A stretch of DNA of 64,000 bases from Albidovulum aestuarii (GTDB taxonomy: Bacteria; Pseudomonadota; Alphaproteobacteria; Rhodobacterales; Rhodobacteraceae). This document shows positions 8,379-18,995 of the stretch, one piece after another. The DNA is taken from contig NZ_JASBQQ010000004.1 in assembly GCF_029961185.1 (NCBI RefSeq), forward strand, positions 62,001-126,000. The letters are read 5' to 3'. The translations under genes were made by a program, and so were the position numbers. Under the pieces are notes generated by a model. The model was not told the origin of the DNA and did not search any database. It was given only the letters and a program-made list of their open reading frames with translations. Within the stretch, counting starts at the first letter, position 1. The number at the start of each line of letters is the position of its first letter.

Positions 8379-10562
8379 CTACTTCAGCCTGAGCGCGTTG
8401 AGCGACACGGTGACCGAGGATGTGGACATCGCGAGTGCCGCAATCAAGGGCGTGGCAAAGCCCAAAAGCGCCACCGGCACGGCGATGGCATTATAGGCAA
8501 GCGACAGGGCGAAATTCTGCTTGATCCGGGTCCGGGTCTGCCCGGCGATACGGATCGCGTCCGACAGGGGTGAAAGGTCCTGCCCCAGCAGCACGATGTC
8601 CGACGCAACCCGTGCGGCGTCCAGCGCCGTGGCGGGTGAGATCGAGACATGGGCTGAGGCGAGGGCGGCGGTGTCGTTGAGGCCATCACCGACCATCAGC
8701 ACCCGTGCGCCCTCCTCGTGCAGCGACGCGATCCGCGCCGCTTTCTCGTCGGGGCGCTGGCCGGATCGCCATTCGCCGATGCCGAGGTCGTGCGCGAGGC
8801 GCGCGACTGGCACCTCGGTATCCCCCGAAAGCAGGATCACCCGCTTGCCCGCAGCTTTCAGGGCGGCGATGGCCTCTGCCGCGCCGGGGCGGGGACGGTC
8901 GGTGAAGGTAAAGGCGCGGGCGGGGGCACCGCCTGTGGCGAGGTAGGTCGCGGTGCCTTCGGCGGCCTCCGCGCCCACCCATTCGGCACGACCGAGCCGG
9001 ACGATCTTCCCGTTCAGCCGTCCTTCGATCCCGTAGCCCGGGACCTCGCGGATATCGGTGACCTCGGCGGGGGTGATCCCCATCTCGCCAAGTGTCCGGC
9101 TCAGGGCGCCGGCCAGCGGATGGGCGGAGGCGGCGGCGAGCGCGGCGGCGGTTTCCAGTTCGGCACGGGGATGGGCAGCGAGGTCGATGGGTTCGGGCGT
9201 GCCCATGGTCAGCGTGCCGGTCTTGTCGAAGACGACCGTATCCACCTCGGCCAGCCGTTCGAGCGCGGTGCCGTCCTTGATCAGAAATCCTTTACGGAAC
9301 AGTTTGCCCGAGGCCGAGGTCACAACCGCAGGCACGGCGAGTGCGAGTGCGCAGGGGCAGGTAATGATGAGGACCGCGGCGGCGATGTTGATCGCGAGAC
9401 GCAGGTCGCCGGTCAGGTAGAGCCAGGCCGAGAAAGCCGCGAGGGCCATGATGTGCACGACTGGCGAGTAGGCGCGGGCCATGCGATCGGCGAGCGAAGT
9501 GTAGCGGGTCTTCGCACTTTCAGCGACGGCGACCAGATCGGCCATCCGGTGGAGCGACGAGTCTCGCCCTGCAGCGGTCACCCGCAGGGTCAAGGGTCCG
9601 GTCAGGTTGACCTCGCCCGCGCTGACCACACTGCCCTCGTCCGCGCGGACCGGCAGGGTTTCCCCTGTGAGCAGCGAGCGGTCGATCTCGGATGCGCCCT
9701 CGGTCACGATACCGTCCACAGGCATTCGCGCGCCGGGTTTCACCCGAACCAGATCGCCCACCGCGAGTTCGGCAATGGGCACGATCGTTTCCACCCCGCC
9801 CGTGCTACGGACCGCACGCGGCACTTCGAGCGCGGCCAGCTCTTCGGCCGCCGACCGCGCTGCGGCGCGTGAACGGTAATCGAGATAGCGGCCTGCGAGC
9901 AGGAAGAAACACAGCGAGACGGCGGCGTCGAAATAGGCGTGATGGCCACCCGCGAAGGTTTCGTAGAGTGAAATCGAGGAGGCAAGGATCAGTGCGAGCG
10001 AGATGGGCACATCCATGCCGAGCCTGCGCGCCTTCAGGGACGCATAGGCTGACGCGAAGAAGGGTTGGCCGGAAAAGGCAAGAACCGGCAGCGCGATGGC
10101 GGCCGATATCCAGTGGAACAGGTCGCGCGTCGCGGCCTCGGCCCCCGACCAGACAGCCACGGACAGGAGCATGATGTTCATCATCGCGAAGCCGGCGACG
10201 CCGAGACGCATCAGCAGATCGCGCCCGGCGCGGTCGGTCTCGGTTGTCGAAAGCAGACCCGGGTCAAGCTCATGCGCCGGATAGCCGATGGTTTTCAGCG
10301 CCACGATGAGCTTGTCCGCCGTCACGCCCGGCGCGGCAGCGACAGAGACTCGCTTCTGTGTCAGGTTCACGCGCGCTGAACGGACCCCCGGGATCGTGGC
10401 GAGCGTGCGTTCGACATCGGAAATGCAGACGGCGCAATGGGCGGTGGGCAGCGAGAGGACCAGCCCGGCCTCTTTTGCGGCCCGGCGTTCGGCAACCGCC
10501 TCGGCCGCAGGCGCTGCGACACAGGCCGGGCAGGCCGAAACCGATGGCGCATCCGCCGACAT
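8379..10562 (-). CDS. ccoI: Copper-transporting P1B-type ATPase CcoI/FixI
   Basis: A 727-residue membrane ATPase that moves copper out of the cytoplasm for loading into the CuB site of cbb3 oxidase. The order is an N-terminal Cys-rich extension (ACPAC), an HMA domain with HCAVC near residue 44, eight predicted membrane helices with the TCPCAL ion-binding motif, then DKTGT (phosphorylated Asp) and VGDGLNDTAAL. The ATG at 10562 shares bases with the TGA of fixH (ATGA overlap), giving translational coupling and the usual length; a longer start would run inside fixH. It belongs to the ccoG-fixH-ccoI-ccoS unit. Confidence 0.96.
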   Translation of the reverse strand: MSADAPSVSACPACVAAPAAEAVAERRAAKEAGLVLSLPTAHCAVCISDVERTLATIPGVRSARVNLTQKRVSVAAAPGVTADKLIVALKTIGYPAHELDPGLLSTTETDRAGRDLLMRLGVAGFAMMNIMLLSVAVWSGAEAATRDLFHWISAAIALPVLAFSGQPFFASAYASLKARRLGMDVPISLALILASSISLYETFAGGHHAYFDAAVSLCFFLLAGRYLDYRSRAAARSAAEELAALEVPRAVRSTGGVETIVPIAELAVGDLVRVKPGARMPVDGIVTEGASEIDRSLLTGETLPVRADEGSVVSAGEVNLTGPLTLRVTAAGRDSSLHRMADLVAVAESAKTRYTSLADRMARAYSPVVHIMALAAFSAWLYLTGDLRLAINIAAAVLIITCPCALALAVPAVVTSASGKLFRKGFLIKDGTALERLAEVDTVVFDKTGTLTMGTPEPIDLAAHPRAELETAAALAAASAHPLAGALSRTLGEMGITPAEVTDIREVPGYGIEGRLNGKIVRLGRAEWVGAEAAEGTATYLATGGAPARAFTFTDRPRPGAAEAIAALKAAGKRVILLSGDTEVPVARLAHDLGIGEWRSGQRPDEKAARIASLHEEGARVLMVGDGLNDTAALASAHVSISPATALDAARVASDIVLLGQDLSPLSDAIRIAGQTRTRIKQNFALSLAYNAIAVPVALLGFATPLIAALAMSTSSVTVSLNALRLK

Positions 10563-11017
10563 CAGCCGCTCACGAACATGTCCAGCCGCTGGTGGAACCG
10601 GGTTCCGTCGGCGGCAAAGGCTTCGAGAAGGATCATCCACTTGCCGGGACCGAGATCCGCGGCGGTGACATAATCGCCGTTCTGCCAGGCGAAGTCCGGC
10701 ACCAGATCACTGGCCGCCTCCGTCGTGCGGCCGATCGTGGCAGACAGTTTCTCAACCTTCACTGGCAATCCGGCCGCATCGCGGAACGACAGGCGCAGTT
10801 CGCCGTCCGTGTAGTGTTCGGTCAGGGTCCAGCCCAGAGCCTCCTGCGCGGCGCGTTCGGAATCGAATGTCTGGGACGCGACGTAGGAGTTCTTTACCTC
10901 CAGTCCGGGAAACGTCCGGACCGCCTGCACCGCCATGACCACATTGACGCCAATGATCACGGCGAAGGCCGAGACAGTGATCGCGAGGACTTTGCGGCCT
11001 GTCAGTTCACCCTTCAT
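10562..11017 (-). CDS. fixH: FixH family protein (cbb3 oxidase assembly)
   Basis: A 151-residue membrane-anchored protein with an N-terminal helix (VLAITVSAFAVIIGVNVVMAVQAV) and a periplasmic immunoglobulin-like domain ending HQRLDMFVSG. In other alphaproteobacteria FixH/CcoH interacts with the oxidase and the CcoI copper pump and stabilises the complex. It starts at ATG 11017, one base beyond the ccoG stop, and its own stop overlaps the ccoI start, so the three are translationally coupled. Length and order fit the family. Confidence 0.93.
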   Translation of the reverse strand: MKGELTGRKVLAITVSAFAVIIGVNVVMAVQAVRTFPGLEVKNSYVASQTFDSERAAQEALGWTLTEHYTDGELRLSFRDAAGLPVKVEKLSATIGRTTEAASDLVPDFAWQNGDYVTAADLGPGKWMILLEAFAADGTRFHQRLDMFVSG

Positions 11018-11018
11018 C

Positions 11019-12446
11019 TCACTGACCCTTTCCGTTGAAGACCGTATCTGCAGAAATCCGGTCGTTGCCTACAGTATCGCTGATCCAGAGCCGGATGTCG
11101 CTACGTTCCGCTGTCGCGCCCGATGTGCCTGCCGGTGCCGTGATGTAAAGCCGTTGGGTCAGCGTCGCGTCGGCCGGCACGATCACCTCCAATGCCTCGC
11201 TGCCCTCAAGCGCCAGCTTCAACCGCGCGTCCGAACTGATCGAGATGCGGAAGGGGCGGTCGTCCGGATGCTTGTTGCGCAGCCGCAGCGTGTAGGTATT
11301 GCGGATCGAACCATCCGACAGGGTGACGTAGAGCGGGTTGCGCTCGGGCGTGACGTTTACGTCGATGGGCGAGCGGATGAAGAGGGCGACGATCATGGCG
11401 ACGCCAACGAGCGACCAGAGCGTCGTGTAAAGGATCGTCCGGGGGCGGAAGATGTGTTTCCAGATATTCTTCGGGTGTCCACCCGCCCGTTCTGCAGCCT
11501 CGTCTTTCAAGGCCATGTAGCCGATCAGGCCACGCGGCTTGCCGATGCGGTCCATCACCTCGTCACAGGCGTCGATGCAAAGTGCGCAGGTGATGCATTC
11601 CAGTTGCTGGCCCTCGCGGATGTCGATCCCCATCGGGCAGACATTGACGCAAGCCATGCAGTCGATGCAATCGCCCTGCTTAGTATCCGTCTCGGCCGCC
11701 TTCAGCTTGCCGCGCGGCTCTCCCCGCCAGTCGCGATAGCCGACGACCAGCGTATCTTCGTCCATCATCGCGGCCTGAATGCGCGGCCAGGGGCAGGCAT
11801 AGATGCAGATCTGTTCGCGGGCGAAGCCGCCGAAGAAAAAGGTGGTGAAGGTCAGGATCGCCATCGTCGTATAGGCGATGGGATGGGCATTGCCGGTCAC
11901 CAGATCGACGGCAAGGGTCGGCGCGTCGGTGAAATAAAAAATCCAAGCCCCGCCGGTCGCGAGGCCGATCAGAAGCCAGATGAACCACTTCGTCAGCCTG
12001 AGCCGCCACTTGCGGACATCCCACTTAGAATTCCAGAGGCGCACACGCGCGTTGCGGTCGCCCTCCACCCAGCGTTCGACAAGGATGTAGAGGTCGGTCC
12101 AGACGGTCTGCGGGCAGGCATAGCCGCACCAGACCCGGCCGAGCGCCGAGGTGAAGAGGAAAAGGCCGAGCCCCGCCATGATCAGCAAACCGGCGATGAA
12201 ATAGAACTCGTCGGGCCAGATTTCGATCATGAAGAAGAAGAAGCGCCGGTTGGCCATGTCGACCAGCACGGCCTGATCGGGCAGGTTTGGACCCCGATCC
12301 CAGCGAATCCACGGTGTCAGGTAGTAGATGCCGAGGGTAACGGCCATGATCCACCATTTCAGATTGCGAAATGGCCCGCTGACACGGCGGGGAAAGACCG
12401 GCTCACGCGCGGCATAGAGCTTCGGCGGGTCCTGAATCTCATTCAT
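11019..12446 (-). CDS. ccoG: cbb3 oxidase accessory iron-sulphur protein CcoG (RdxA/FixG)
   Basis: A 475-residue membrane protein with several helices in the N-terminal half, then two 4Fe-4S binding clusters (CIDCMACVNVCPMGID and CITCALCIDACDEVMD) and a C-terminal immunoglobulin-like FixG domain. CcoG is a cuproprotein reductase proposed to reduce Cu(II) for cbb3 oxidase assembly. The start MNEIQDPPK at 12446 is preferred; 33 further residues upstream are not typical. An FnrL-like box (TTGACCCAGATCAA) lies 59 bp upstream. It heads the ccoG-fixH-ccoI-ccoS operon. Confidence 0.95.
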   Translation of the reverse strand: MNEIQDPPKLYAAREPVFPRRVSGPFRNLKWWIMAVTLGIYYLTPWIRWDRGPNLPDQAVLVDMANRRFFFFMIEIWPDEFYFIAGLLIMAGLGLFLFTSALGRVWCGYACPQTVWTDLYILVERWVEGDRNARVRLWNSKWDVRKWRLRLTKWFIWLLIGLATGGAWIFYFTDAPTLAVDLVTGNAHPIAYTTMAILTFTTFFFGGFAREQICIYACPWPRIQAAMMDEDTLVVGYRDWRGEPRGKLKAAETDTKQGDCIDCMACVNVCPMGIDIREGQQLECITCALCIDACDEVMDRIGKPRGLIGYMALKDEAAERAGGHPKNIWKHIFRPRTILYTTLWSLVGVAMIVALFIRSPIDVNVTPERNPLYVTLSDGSIRNTYTLRLRNKHPDDRPFRISISSDARLKLALEGSEALEVIVPADATLTQRLYITAPAGTSGATAERSDIRLWISDTVGNDRISADTVFNGKGQ

Positions 12447-12504
12447 GATCTTGAATATCCGACTGTTCGCGCGCCGCTTATCGCAGGGCAGGCTGGCCCC
12501 AACC

Positions 12505-12518
12505 TTGACCCAGATCAA
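12505..12518 (-). promoter_or_regulatory. FnrL/FixK-type box upstream of ccoG
   Basis: The sequence TTGACCCAGATCAA matches the FNR-family consensus TTGAT-N4-ATCAA with one change in the left half. It sits 59 bp before the ccoG start codon. FnrL activates ccoNOQP and related genes at low oxygen in Rhodobacter species, so this is the likely control site for ccoG-fixH-ccoI-ccoS. Which subfamily member binds cannot be read from the site. Confidence 0.8.
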
Positions 12519-12716
12519 GTGTTCCGGCCAGAGGCGGCGTGGCAAGTTGTCCGCTATGGGTCTGCAGGTGCTGCCATGAACGGGTCATTTAGATGATATC
12601 CGGACGGAAGCAGCCCGGAACGTCGATTCCCGCTTGCCCTGATGCCCCGCACGCGCGTCAAATGGATCAGGGAAACCGCGGCAGCCAGCGCGGGTGTCGC
12701 GAGGGGGAGCGCGACC

Positions 12717-13400
12717 ATGTCCGAAAAACGTCAGGCCCGGAAGTCCGAGGAATTTTCAGCCGCCGAAATCGGTGCCCTTGCGCACCTTTACCGGGCCGAG
12801 GTCTATCGGTCGACCGTCTGGCGAACACGGCTGGATACGACGACGAACTGGTCGGTCGTAACTTTGGGGGTGGCGTTGTCGATCACCTTTTCGGCGCCGA
12901 CCGCCTCGCCTGTTCCACTCTTGCTGGTCGGTGTCCTGATCATGCTGTTTCTGGCGCTGGAGGCCCGGCGCTATCGCTACTTCAACGTCTTCCGGGCAAG
13001 ATCGCGCTGGATGGAGCGGTTCTTCTATGTTGCCATGCTACGCGACGGTGATCTGCACACCGAAGATGACTGGCCCGAGGTTCTGGCGGACGACTATCAC
13101 CAGCCCCGCTATCATGTGTCTTTCATGGTCGCTATCGCGCGACGGGTCCGGCACAACTACCTGTGGATTCTGCTCATTCAGGCGATGGCCTATATCGGCA
13201 AGCTGATCGTGCACCCGTTCCCGGTCTCGTCGCTCGACAATTTCATCCACCGGGCGCGGATCGGGCCGCTGGTGCCGGGCGAGGCGGTTCTTGTGATCGG
13301 TGCTGTTTATATCGCCAGCTGGGTGGCGCTTGCCATCTGGGTCGGTCGCCGCGATGCGAGGCGTGCTGATGAACGCGGAGGGCTGCCGACGATGGGGTGA
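12717..13400 (+). CDS. DUF2270 membrane protein
   Basis: A 227-residue protein with a soluble N-terminal stretch (FSAAEIGALAHLYRAEVYRSTVWRTRLDTTTNW), two close hydrophobic segments near residues 45-90, the conserved LALEARRYRYFNVFRARSRWMERFFYVAML block, and a further membrane pair near the C-terminus. This layout matches the DUF2270 family; no function is established. The ATG at 12717 is preferred over one 75 bp upstream because it starts a typical N-terminus (MSEKRQ). It lies on the opposite strand between the two halves of the cco cluster, so it is not part of the oxidase operon as transcribed. Confidence 0.85.
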   Translation: MSEKRQARKSEEFSAAEIGALAHLYRAEVYRSTVWRTRLDTTTNWSVVTLGVALSITFSAPTASPVPLLLVGVLIMLFLALEARRYRYFNVFRARSRWMERFFYVAMLRDGDLHTEDDWPEVLADDYHQPRYHVSFMVAIARRVRHNYLWILLIQAMAYIGKLIVHPFPVSSLDNFIHRARIGPLVPGEAVLVIGAVYIASWVALAIWVGRRDARRADERGGLPTMG

Positions 13401-13584
13401 AGTCACGCGGCGAAAATGAAAAGTTTTGAACGCGACCAAGCCACCCCGGACCGCTTAAAGCCAATGCAAACCGGTCCTTGGTCGGGTCTCACAAGTCGTT
13501 GCGGATCTGTCGATTCTTTCAAATAATCGTGCGTCAATGGATTCACATCAATTTGGGTTCGGAAAGGTCACGTTAGAATGCATC

Positions 13585-14175
13585 ATGACAGCACGTTGCT
13601 CAGTTCGACGCCCTTCCTTCAGGTTCAGCCTGATTGTTGTTGTTTTGGGTATGACGGGTTTGTTGGGTGGGTGCGACATCGAACCCCTGTATTCAGGACC
13701 ATCGCAACCACCTGATCAGATCGCGAGGATCCGAACACATCAAGATATTGGTCTTTTAAATCCCGTAGGTGACTTCAGAATAATTGCAGTTGATGACGTG
13801 CCTTGGGCCAAGGGAAGAGGGGTGATGCGCGGCACGATTGCTCCTGGCCACAGACGCATCAAGTTCAGTTACAGGTATGCGCGATGCCGAGCACCGACAA
13901 CCGCAGAAGCTGCTGGTATGGTCGTGCAGGGCACGGGTGCAGTCATCGGTAACGTGCTGTTTAACGCGGACGTTTTCGATGTGTATTCATGCCCTTCCGT
14001 CACTTACGGCATCGATGGAATCGTACCTTTGAACGCTCAACCCGCCGGTGACTACCTGCTGGTTGCTGAACGAGAGTTGGACGTCATTTATGTTCATGTT
14101 GAGGACAGAAAAGCGAAAACCAATCTCGGTCAGGTATACTATTATAAAACACGAATGATTGCCGAAGCTCCCTAA
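13585..14175 (+). CDS. Lipoprotein of unknown function, AT-richer than neighbours
   Basis: A 196-residue protein with a type II signal: FSLIVVVLGMTGLLGGC gives a lipidated Cys about 30 residues in. The mature part contains RGTIAPGHRRIKFSYRYARC, a pattern seen in secreted domains that bind cell-wall or small ligands, and later a YIP-like tail. It was not assigned to a family. The ATG at 13585 is chosen because it yields the signal peptide; an in-frame ATG 48 bp earlier adds polar residues before it. Codon use is visibly richer in A and T at third positions than in the flanking cco genes (for example GGTCTTTTAAATCCC), which suggests acquisition from elsewhere. Confidence 0.65.
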   Translation: MTARCSVRRPSFRFSLIVVVLGMTGLLGGCDIEPLYSGPSQPPDQIARIRTHQDIGLLNPVGDFRIIAVDDVPWAKGRGVMRGTIAPGHRRIKFSYRYARCRAPTTAEAAGMVVQGTGAVIGNVLFNADVFDVYSCPSVTYGIDGIVPLNAQPAGDYLLVAERELDVIYVHVEDRKAKTNLGQVYYYKTRMIAEAP

Positions 14176-14358
14176 GCTTATATCGCTGGTGGTCGGGGAA
14201 TACTGGTATGCTGGGTGTGTGGTGTGCGAGCTTTCCGTCTATTCCACAAGAACGCCAAGCCAACTTCAGTTGCTATAGATCAAGGGGAGCGGAACGCCGA
14301 CGATTCTTGAACGAAGAATTGTTCGCACGTGGACTGACACAGCGTAATGAAATCAGCT

Positions 14359-14410
14359 AAAAGAAAGGCACCGGCGCCCCCAGGAAACGCGCGAACAGGA
14401 CGGGGCGCCG
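14359..14410 (-). terminator. Candidate intrinsic terminator downstream of ccoP
   Basis: The 9-bp inverted repeat CGGCGCCCC / GGGGCGCCG (14372-14380 with 14402-14410) encloses a 21-base loop. On the minus strand it is followed by GTGCCTTTCTTTTAG, a partly T-rich tail. A second GC-rich inverted repeat lies just upstream around 14421-14450. Together they probably end the ccoNOQP transcript. The long loop and interrupted T run make this moderate evidence only. Confidence 0.45.
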
Positions 14411-14456
14411 ATGCTCTCTACCCGGGGGACGGGCGCGAACCCGCCCCCCGAATTCT

Positions 14457-15326
14457 TTATTCGCCACCGCCGCGGCTGTGGACCCAGGCCGAGACCGCGC
14501 GGATATCGGCCTCTGAAAGTCGGCCGGTCCACCCCGGCATCACGCCGAAGCGGGCATTGGTGACCGTATCGGTCAGCGATGCCTGATCGCCGCCGTAAAG
14601 CCAGATCGCGTCGGTCAGGTTCGGTGCGCCCTGAAACCGGTCGCCGGTGCCGTCCTCGGCATGGCAGGCCGAACAATTGTCGGCGTAGACCGTCGCGCCT
14701 TCTGTCGCGAGTCCGGCGTCGTGGTCCTGCCCCGAAAGTTGCATCACATACTGCACGACCTGGTCGATCTGCTCAGGCTCAAGGAGTTCGTCGGCCCCAA
14801 AGCGCGGCATTTCGGAATAACGCGCGTCCGGGTCCTCGGTATTGCGGATGCCGTGGCTGACCGTCAGGTGGATATCCTCCATAGTGCCGCCCCACAACCA
14901 GTCATTGTCGAGCAGGTTCGGATAGCCCTTGGCACCTGCAGCACCCGACCCGTGACACTGCGCGCACCAAGTGCGGAAGATCGCTCCGCCCGCATTTTGG
15001 GTATAGTTGACCAGATCCGGGTCCGAATTGATTTCCGTCAAGTCTGCGGCGACAAGTTTCGCCTCGACCGGGGCATTCGCCTGCTCAAAGCGAGCGATCT
15101 CGGCCGCAACGGCTGTGCGGTTGTTGGTTCCGATGATGCCTTGGGTTGCAGAGTTTACCAGCGGCCACGCCGGATAGGCGATGGTATAGAGTACGCCCCA
15201 GAAGATCGTCAGATAAAACGTCCAGAGCCACCAGCGCGGCAGCGGGTTGTTGTATTCCTCGATGCCGTCCCAGACGTGACCTGTCGTATCCGGTTCAGCC
15301 TGTTGTTTGATCGGTTTCTTGCTCAT
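14457..15326 (-). CDS. ccoP: cbb3 cytochrome c oxidase subunit III (dihaem CcoP)
   Basis: A 289-residue subunit with one transmembrane helix near residues 33-55 ([20 protein letters not shown]) and two periplasmic cytochrome c domains: CAQCH at 121-125 and CSACH further on, with methionines in the MPRFG and MPGW segments as axial ligands. It passes electrons from soluble cytochrome c to CcoO/CcoN. The ATG at 15326 is one base after the ccoQ stop, which fixes the start; a GC-rich in-frame extension upstream is less likely. It is the last gene of ccoNOQP and is followed by a candidate terminator. Confidence 0.97.
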   Translation of the reverse strand: MSKKPIKQQAEPDTTGHVWDGIEEYNNPLPRWWLWTFYLTIFWGVLYTIAYPAWPLVNSATQGIIGTNNRTAVAAEIARFEQANAPVEAKLVAADLTEINSDPDLVNYTQNAGGAIFRTWCAQCHGSGAAGAKGYPNLLDNDWLWGGTMEDIHLTVSHGIRNTEDPDARYSEMPRFGADELLEPEQIDQVVQYVMQLSGQDHDAGLATEGATVYADNCSACHAEDGTGDRFQGAPNLTDAIWLYGGDQASLTDTVTNARFGVMPGWTGRLSEADIRAVSAWVHSRGGGE

Positions 15327-15327
15327 G

Positions 15328-15507
15328 TCAGGCCTCCTCCGCCGGGGCGGGTTTGTCTTCATGCCGGAAGGGGATGTTCGAGATGTCGTCGTGCACTCGG
15401 CGCGATCCGGGCCGGAAGGCCCAAAGCACGACGCCGAGGAACACGAGGAACAGCGCGAGCAAGGCCCAGCTGTCGGCGAACTGGCGGGTTATGGTGTAAA
15501 GATCCAT
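15328..15507 (-). CDS. ccoQ: cbb3 oxidase subunit IV (CcoQ)
   Basis: A 59-residue protein. It starts [20 protein letters not shown], continues with one transmembrane helix ([13 protein letters not shown]) and then a short cytoplasmic tail [17 protein letters not shown], which is the CcoQ signature. CcoQ stabilises the CcoP-CcoNO complex. The start at 15507 is preceded on the minus strand by GAGGAGGGGG, a strong ribosome binding site. It lies between ccoO (10 bp upstream) and ccoP (1 bp downstream), the standard N-O-Q-P order. Confidence 0.95.
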   Translation of the reverse strand: MDLYTITRQFADSWALLALFLVFLGVVLWAFRPGSRRVHDDISNIPFRHEDKPAPAEEA

Positions 15508-15517
15508 CTCCCCCTCC

Positions 15518-16243
15518 TCAGCGGTTCGGATCGGGCTGGAAGGTCGTGAAGTCGACCATCGTGCCCAGAACCTGAAGGTAGGCCACCAGCGCATCCATCT
15601 CGGTGATGCCCTGCTGCCCGTCGAAGTTCGACACGACAGCGCCCGGATAGCGTTCGATCAGCCCGTCGGTATCGGCGTTCGGATCGGCCTGCGCGGCGAA
15701 GTCGGCCTTGGCGAGTTCGATCATCTCGGACGTATAGGGCACGCCGACCAGTGCGTCGGTCGACAGCCGGTCTTCGATGTGATCGGGCTCGATCAGCCGG
15801 TTTGAGAGGAAGCCGTATTTCGGCATCACCGATTCCGGGACCACCGATTGCGGATCGGTCAGGTGATCGACATGCCATTCATCCGAATAGCGGCCGCCCA
15901 CCCGGGCCAGATCCGGCCCGGTGCGTTTCGATCCCCACTGGAACGGATGATCGTACATCGATTCCGCGGCAAGGCTGTAGTGGCCATACCGCTCCACCTC
16001 GTCCCGCATCGGCCGGATCATCTGGCTGTGACAGACATAGCAGCCTTCGCGGATATAGATGTCGCGCCCGGTCAGTTCCAGCGGTGTGTAGGGCCGCACG
16101 CCTTCGACCTTCTCGATGGTGTTCTCAAGGTAGAAGAGCGGTGCGATCTCCACGATGCCGCCAATGGTGACAACAAGGAACGAGCCGATCAGAAGCGCGG
16201 TTGCGTTGGTCTCAAGGAACTTATGCTTGTCAAGGATACCCAT
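15518..16243 (-). CDS. ccoO: cbb3 cytochrome c oxidase subunit II (monohaem CcoO)
   Basis: A 241-residue membrane-anchored cytochrome c. One N-terminal helix ([20 protein letters not shown]) precedes [14 protein letters not shown], with the haem motif CYVCH at 68-72, and the later [11 protein letters not shown] supplies the Met ligand. It transfers electrons to the low-spin haem b of CcoN. The ATG at 16243 follows ccoN by 14 bp. Length and motifs are standard. Confidence 0.97.
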   Translation of the reverse strand: MGILDKHKFLETNATALLIGSFLVVTIGGIVEIAPLFYLENTIEKVEGVRPYTPLELTGRDIYIREGCYVCHSQMIRPMRDEVERYGHYSLAAESMYDHPFQWGSKRTGPDLARVGGRYSDEWHVDHLTDPQSVVPESVMPKYGFLSNRLIEPDHIEDRLSTDALVGVPYTSEMIELAKADFAAQADPNADTDGLIERYPGAVVSNFDGQQGITEMDALVAYLQVLGTMVDFTTFQPDPNR

Positions 16244-16257
16244 CTTGCGCTCCCCCC

Positions 16258-17859
<1,602 letters not shown>

Positions 17860-17956
17860 CTCAGCGTTCCCTCGTCATGCCTTTGTGCCCGATTCGGGAT
17901 TTGAACCGGCCACTTCTTGACTGATCGCGTTGTGGCGGCGGGTGGCAATAGCCGCC

Positions 17957-17970
17957 TTGATCTGGGTCAA
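17957..17970. promoter_or_regulatory. FnrL-type box 1, ccoN-usp divergent promoter
   Basis: TTGATCTGGGTCAA matches TTGAT-N4-ATCAA with a single change in the right half. It lies 98 bp upstream of ccoN and 98 bp upstream of the divergent usp start, nearly midway. By analogy with Rhodobacter, FnrL would activate ccoNOQP from here under microaerobic conditions. It is palindromic, so it can serve either strand. Confidence 0.82.
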
Positions 17971-17988
17971 ATGCCGGGACCGTCCGGG

Positions 17989-18002
17989 TTGATCCTTGTC
18001 AA
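17989..18002. promoter_or_regulatory. FnrL-type box 2, ccoN-usp divergent promoter
   Basis: TTGATCCTTGTCAA again fits the FNR half-sites with one mismatch. Its centre is 32 bp from that of box 1, about three helical turns, so both could be bound on the same face. It is nearer the usp side (66 bp before that ATG), which suggests box 2 serves the stress protein and box 1 ccoN. Confidence 0.78.
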
Positions 18003-18067
18003 AGTGGGGACGCGACGCCCGGCCTAGGCTTGTTTCAGCGGCAGCCATGCACCGAGGAGATGCACCG

Positions 18068-18907
18068 ATGGCCTTCAAATCCATTCTCACCATCATCACA
18101 GACGCGGGCAGAAGCGCTGCCCAGATCGACGCCGCCGTGGCGCTGGCGCGGCGCGAGGACGCACATCTTGATGTGCTATGCGTTGGCGTCGACCTGACCC
18201 AGACCGGTTACTACTACGCTGGCGCAACCGCGATTCTCACGCAGGAGGCCTACAATCAGGCGCGGGAAGAGGCGGACAAGGCGGAAGCGTCGGTGCGCGC
18301 CCGGCTCGATGCGGAAGACATCCGCTGGGGTGTCGATACCGCCGTTGCCCAGATCGGCGCGCTTGGCGGGCCGGTGGCGATGCTGGCGCGGTTTTCCGAC
18401 CTCGTGATCCTGTCAAAACCCTATGGTCCCGGAGGCAGCCAGGCTGCCGAGGCGATCGTGGAGGCTGCGCTTTTCGAGGGCCGCGCGCCGGTTCTGATCC
18501 TGCCTGAGGGCTATTCGGGGGCCGACTATGGTACCCGTATCGCGCTGGCCTGGAACCAGAGCGATCAGGCATTGTTCGCGACCCGTGCCGCGCTGCCGGT
18601 GCTGAAGGCCGCCACCATGGTCGACATCACCATCATCGACCCGCCGACCCATGGTCCGGAACGTTCCGATCCCGGCGGGATGCTGTCCCAGCTTCTGTCG
18701 CGCCACGGCGTTCATGCCGAGGTTTCGGTTCTGGCCAAGACCCTGCCGAAGACGTCCGAGGTTCTTGCCCGCCATGTCCGCGACATCAATGCCGATCTCG
18801 TTGTGATGGGCGCCTACGGCCATTCGCGGTTCCGCGAGGCGATCCTCGGCGGCACCACGCGCAACATGCTGGAACATTGCGAAGTTCCGGTGCTGATGGC
18901 GCACTGA
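18068..18907 (+). CDS. Universal stress protein, two tandem Usp domains
   Basis: A 279-residue protein. The first Usp-like half starts MAFKSILTIITDAGRS, and the second ends with the nucleotide-binding pattern VMGAYGHSRFREAILGGTTRNML (G-2x-G-9x-G-S/T-like). It is thus a double-domain UspA. The ATG at 18068 has GAGGAG 9 bp upstream. It is transcribed divergently from ccoN with FnrL-like boxes between, consistent with induction under low oxygen, as known for several Usp genes in this group. The exact role is unknown. Confidence 0.9.
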   Translation: MAFKSILTIITDAGRSAAQIDAAVALARREDAHLDVLCVGVDLTQTGYYYAGATAILTQEAYNQAREEADKAEASVRARLDAEDIRWGVDTAVAQIGALGGPVAMLARFSDLVILSKPYGPGGSQAAEAIVEAALFEGRAPVLILPEGYSGADYGTRIALAWNQSDQALFATRAALPVLKAATMVDITIIDPPTHGPERSDPGGMLSQLLSRHGVHAEVSVLAKTLPKTSEVLARHVRDINADLVVMGAYGHSRFREAILGGTTRNMLEHCEVPVLMAH

Positions 18908-18940
18908 ACCAGTCGTTCTTCCTGGTTGCGAATCCGATAG

Positions 18941-18986
18941 CCTGACCCCCATCCCCGCACCTTCTCGGGGAGGAGATGGGGGCAGG
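18941..18986. terminator. GC-rich palindrome between convergent usp and rsgA genes
   Basis: The stem CCTGACCCCCATC pairs with GATGGGGGCAGG, with one A-C mismatch, across an inner CCCG/CGGG stem. The structure lies between the stop codons of two genes that converge, so it probably works as a bidirectional transcription end. There is no T run, so the sequence may instead be a member of a palindromic repeat family. Confidence 0.5.
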
Positions 18987-18995
18987 TAGGTAGTG

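Noticed and set aside
10935-12596. Long plus-strand frame opposite ccoG
   Set aside because: It mirrors ccoG codons, no family match or ribosome binding site.
14300-14325. ATTCTT...AAGAAT inverted repeat near 14303
   Set aside because: Short and isolated; no evidence for an insertion element end.
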